A DNA stretch of 64,000 nt, from positions 620,001 to 684,000 of the forward strand of contig JBCAML010000017.1 in NCBI GenBank assembly GCA_038503075.1, given 5' to 3'. The position numbers were made by a program, and so were the translations under genes. The notes beneath the pieces are model-generated. The model saw only the letters and a list, made by a program, of their open reading frames with translations. It was not told where the DNA came from and did not search any database. The DNA comes from Gyromitra esculenta. Its lineage: Eukaryota; Ascomycota; Pezizomycetes; Pezizales; Discinaceae. Positions 60,770-64,000 of the stretch are shown piece by piece. The first letter of the stretch is position 1. Each line of letters begins with the position of its first letter.

Positions 60770-63700
60770 ATGAGCTCACCGCGATTGCGACCGCAGCTCC
60801 GACCCTCCCTATCTTCGCGGCTGTCGCTTGCGATTTCGACAAGATCCGCCGAAGCCGGAGGAGTTAGACATCCACAGGAACATATTGAGGAAATTGACGA
60901 GATCAGGAGATATGAGGTGCGCTCGTCTCTTCCTTTGCGAGAGGTGGTGTTTTTTATTACTGACTATGGGGTTGCGCGGGGTTTGTAGGACTTTACGACA
61001 ATAGGTGCGAGAGCTAATGTGTTCCATCCTGTTTGACGGTCATAGCTCACACTTGGGTTGGTAGATTGGGTCCAAGACGCGGCGCGCGCGCAACTACAGC
61101 GACGGATACAACTACAGAAACAGAACAACGATGGATTCTTTGTGCGAGGCGGCGCGGCGGGCTGGAGGAGAAAGCTCTGGCAGTCCTATGAAGCGGGACA
61201 GGCGTGGATTGTTATCAGTCTAATAGGTGAATTCCAAGCCGCCAAGGTGGCCCTGGGAAGCTTGGGCCGTACTGATCTGGGGAAAAAGGCGCTTGTATTG
61301 GGCTGAACGCTTCGTTTTTGAATATTGTTACGGAGTGGTTATCGGATATAAAACTCGGGCATTGCACCACGGCGTTCTATCTCAACGAGAACTTTTGTTG
61401 TTGGGGATCGGATGAAGGTAAGTGGGGAGGTTCTTGTATGCAGGGCCAAATGTTGATTTGGATTAGGATGCCCGGAATGGAAAACTTGGGGCTCTTATTG
61501 GCCTGTGAATCATATTATGTATATCCTATTTTCTGTACGTCGCCTGGGTATTCCTTTGGGCGGTTGCCGCCTGTTAACGAATCACAGATTCTCTTTGCAT
61601 ATACCAGTGCCATTCTTGTCAAGTCATTTGCTCCCTATGCTGCCGGCTCGGGAATTTCAGAAATCAAATGCATTCTAGCGGGGTTCATTATGAAAGGCTT
61701 TCTCGGAGGCTGGACACTGTTTATAAAGTCTATCGGCCTACCGCTCGCAATCGCCTCTGGACTGAGCGTGGGGAAGGAAGGGCCCAGCGTGCACTATGCC
61801 GTCTGCACCGGTAACGTGATTAGTAGGTTCTTTGAGAAGTATCGAAGGAATGCTGCAAAAACTAGAGAAATTCTGTCAGCCTGTGCAGCTGCTGGAGTTG
61901 CTGTAGCGTTCGGAAGCCCCATTGGTGGGGTGATCTTCTCTCTGGAGGTTCGTTGGTCCCCGTCCTGGGATTGTGGTAAAACCAGATGATTAACCTACAG
62001 AAGGAAATGTCGTCGAATTTCCCTCTTAAAACTATGTGGAGGAGTTACTTCTGCGCGCTAGTTGCAACAGCCGTGCTTGCGGCGATGAACCCGTTCCGAA
62101 CTGGCCAGCTCGTCATGTTCCAGGTTAGCTACGATCGCGATTGGCATTTCTTCGAAGTCGTCTTCTTTATTATCATTGGTATATTCGGCGGGCTCTATGG
62201 AGAGTTCGTAATCAAGTGGAATCTCCGAGCTCAGGCATTTCGAAAACGATATCTTACAAAGTACGCCATCGCTGAAGCTACGTTTTTGGCGGGGATAACT
62301 GCGGTGATCTGTTACTCGAATATGTTCTTAAGGATTGATATGACTGAAAGCATGGAGATTTTGTTTCGTGAGTGTGAGGGTGGACACGACTACAATGGAC
62401 TTTGCGAGTATGTCTACATCTTCTCTACAGTGTTCCTGGGGCGCTAACAGGAAGTTAAGGAGCGGGCGGAGATGGCGCATGGTACTTTCCCTCACTATAG
62501 CGACTGTCATTCGGATCTTCCTGGTTATCATATCCTACGGCTGTAAAGTCCCAGCTGGGATATTCGTCCCATCCATGGCTATTGGAGCGTCTTTTGGGCG
62601 AACAGTCGGTATCTTGGTGCAAGCGCTCCATGAAGCTGCACCTAACTCTAGATTCTTTGCTAGCTGCGAGCCCGACATTCCCGTAAGCCACTCTAGCTAC
62701 TTGGACAATATACTTTAACGAATATACTAAATATATTTGGCTCTAGTGTATCACCCCTGGCACATACGCATTCCTAGGAGCGGCAGCAGCGCTGAGTGGG
62801 ATTATGCACATTACTGTTTCCGTCGTAGTGATCATGTTCGAGCTGACAGGCGCCCTAACCTACATCCTCCCAACCATGGTCAGTCCGACCTGTATCTCAG
62901 TAACTGGGCGAAGCTAACCTAGCGGTGATAGATCGTCGTCGGGGTAACAAAAGCCGTCAGCGACCGTTTCGGCAAGGGTGGGATCGCAGACAGGATGATA
63001 TGGTTCAACGGCTTCCCGTTCCTCGACAACAAAGAAGAGCACACATTCGGAGTTCCAGTCTCGCATGTAATGAATCAAGAATTAACAGTAATCCCATCGA
63101 CGGGAATGACAGTACAAGCCGTCGGTAAGCCACCCCCCCCCCAAAAAAAAAAAACATCTTCTGCCTACCAAATATTCACACGATACAGAACACATACTCT
63201 CAACCACCGAATTCCAAGGATTCCCAATAGTCCAAAACCGCAACTCCAAGCTTCTGCTAGGCTACATAAACCGCACCGAACTCAAATACGGCATCGGTAC
63301 CCCCTCTCTCCCTCTCTCCCCCACCCCCCACCCCCCACCCCCCACCCCACTAACAAAGCTTAGAACGAGCAAAACGCGAACGCAACATCCCCCCCAACTC
63401 CCGCTGCTTCTTCACGCCGACTCCTACCACCACCACATCCACCACATCCCTAACATCCGGCAGCACTACTTCCCGCCTCTCGATAAACCTAACGCGCTTC
63501 ATCGACGCCACGCCACTAACGGTGCACCCTCGCCTCCCGCTCGAGACCGTAATGGAGATCTTTAAAAAGGTTGGCCCGCGCGTGGTGCTCGTTGAGCACC
63601 GCGGCAAGTTGTCGGGGGTGGTGACGCGGAAGGACGTGTTGAAGTTCCAGTTCATGGTCGAGAACCGGGAGCACCCGAAGGACGATGTTGGCGAGGCGTT

Positions 63701-63848
63701 GCGCGAGGAGCGGCTGTGGGCGCTGATTGTGAGGGCTTGTTTATGGGTTAGTAGGAATGTGTTGAGGCGGAAGGAGGAGGAGGAGGAGGGGATGGCTGCG
63801 GGGGAGGTGGCCTTGATGCCGGAGGTGGAGCTGGATGAGAGGCGGTAG
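60770..63848 (+). CDS. GEF1: CLC-type voltage-gated chloride channel/transporter (Gef1-like)
   Basis: Twelve exons (60770-60916, 60989-61004, 61065-61226, 61289-61417, 61467-61534, 61588-61947, 62001-62407, 62451-62682, 62747-62878, 62932-63124, 63189-63296, 63364-63848) join in phase to 812 aa. The membrane core has the CLC filter motifs GSGISE (194-199) and GKEGPSVH with gating glutamate E238, then [18 protein letters not shown], and [17 protein letters not shown] in the second half. Two CBS domains follow ([21 protein letters not shown] and [33 protein letters not shown]). A Glu-rich cytosolic tail ends the protein. The yeast orthologue Gef1 works in Golgi and endosomal membranes and supports cation and copper homeostasis. 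Exon 2 has only 16 nt. The region between exon 11 and the second CBS is T/S-rich. Confidence 0.93.
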
Positions 63849-64000
63849 GGGCAATACCATTGGTGGGGAGAAGGGATGGGAGGGGAAGAGGAAGAATTGT
63901 ATTTAATTACTATTATTGGAGCGTAATGAACTTCGCTATGGGGGACGAGTGATATTTTTTTTTTTTTTGTTAAATCATTGTTTCATTGTTTTTATAAAAT
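63849..64000 (+). other. 3' region of the CLC gene
   Basis: GA-rich sequence followed by T runs at the right edge of the window, probably the 3' UTR. No further gene starts before the end. Confidence 0.45.

Overview
The window is nuclear DNA of a filamentous ascomycete (Pezizomycotina). Genes are split by short introns of about 50 to 100 bp with GTATGT/GTAAGT donors and CTAAC/CTGAC branch points just before the acceptor. The gene set is typical of that group: FG nucleoporin Nsp1, Rieske protein, PP2A catalytic subunit, Pps1 phosphatase, a DUF3112-type seven-helix membrane protein, a GPI-anchored Ser/Thr-rich wall protein, Dpb3-like histone fold, IPP isomerase and a Gef1-type CLC channel. The species cannot be fixed from sequence alone. 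Nothing bacterial, viral or plasmid-like was seen.

Layout: (1) 1-23 kb is a housekeeping block: the tail of a probable membrane transporter, a small coiled-coil protein, a strongly diverged ribosomal protein eS24 paralogue, NSP1, RIP1, PP2A catalytic subunit, PPS1, a DUF3112 protein and a large basic protein of unknown function. A gene-empty stretch of nearly 4 kb lies between PP2A and PPS1. (2) 23-52 kb is an accessory, gene-poor block. It holds short foldback (MITE-like) elements, tRNA-derived SINE-like sequences, two tandem tRNA-Asp genes, relics of a multicopper oxidase, an HNH protein, a PD-(D/E)XK protein and a protein kinase, one orphan ORF of 242 aa, and one intact two-exon gene for a trypsin-fold protease flanked by two direct repeats. 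(3) 52.5-64 kb returns to normal gene density: a GPI-anchored Cys-containing protein, DPB3, a small zinc-knuckle protein, IDI1 and a 12-exon CLC channel.

Most exon-intron models were built by hand from frame, splice sites and conservation, and all have consistent phases. The housekeeping genes act in separate processes (pore transport, respiration, signalling, replication, sterol/isoprenoid supply, ion homeostasis) and do not form a cluster. The most unusual global signal is a roughly ten-fold excess of the palindromic octamer TACATGTA (15 copies), almost all outside coding sequence. Other points of interest are the diverged eS24 copy, the protease gene between direct repeats, the PP2A methylation tail carried on a 23-nt last exon, and the foldback elements that contain or abut tRNA-like sequence.
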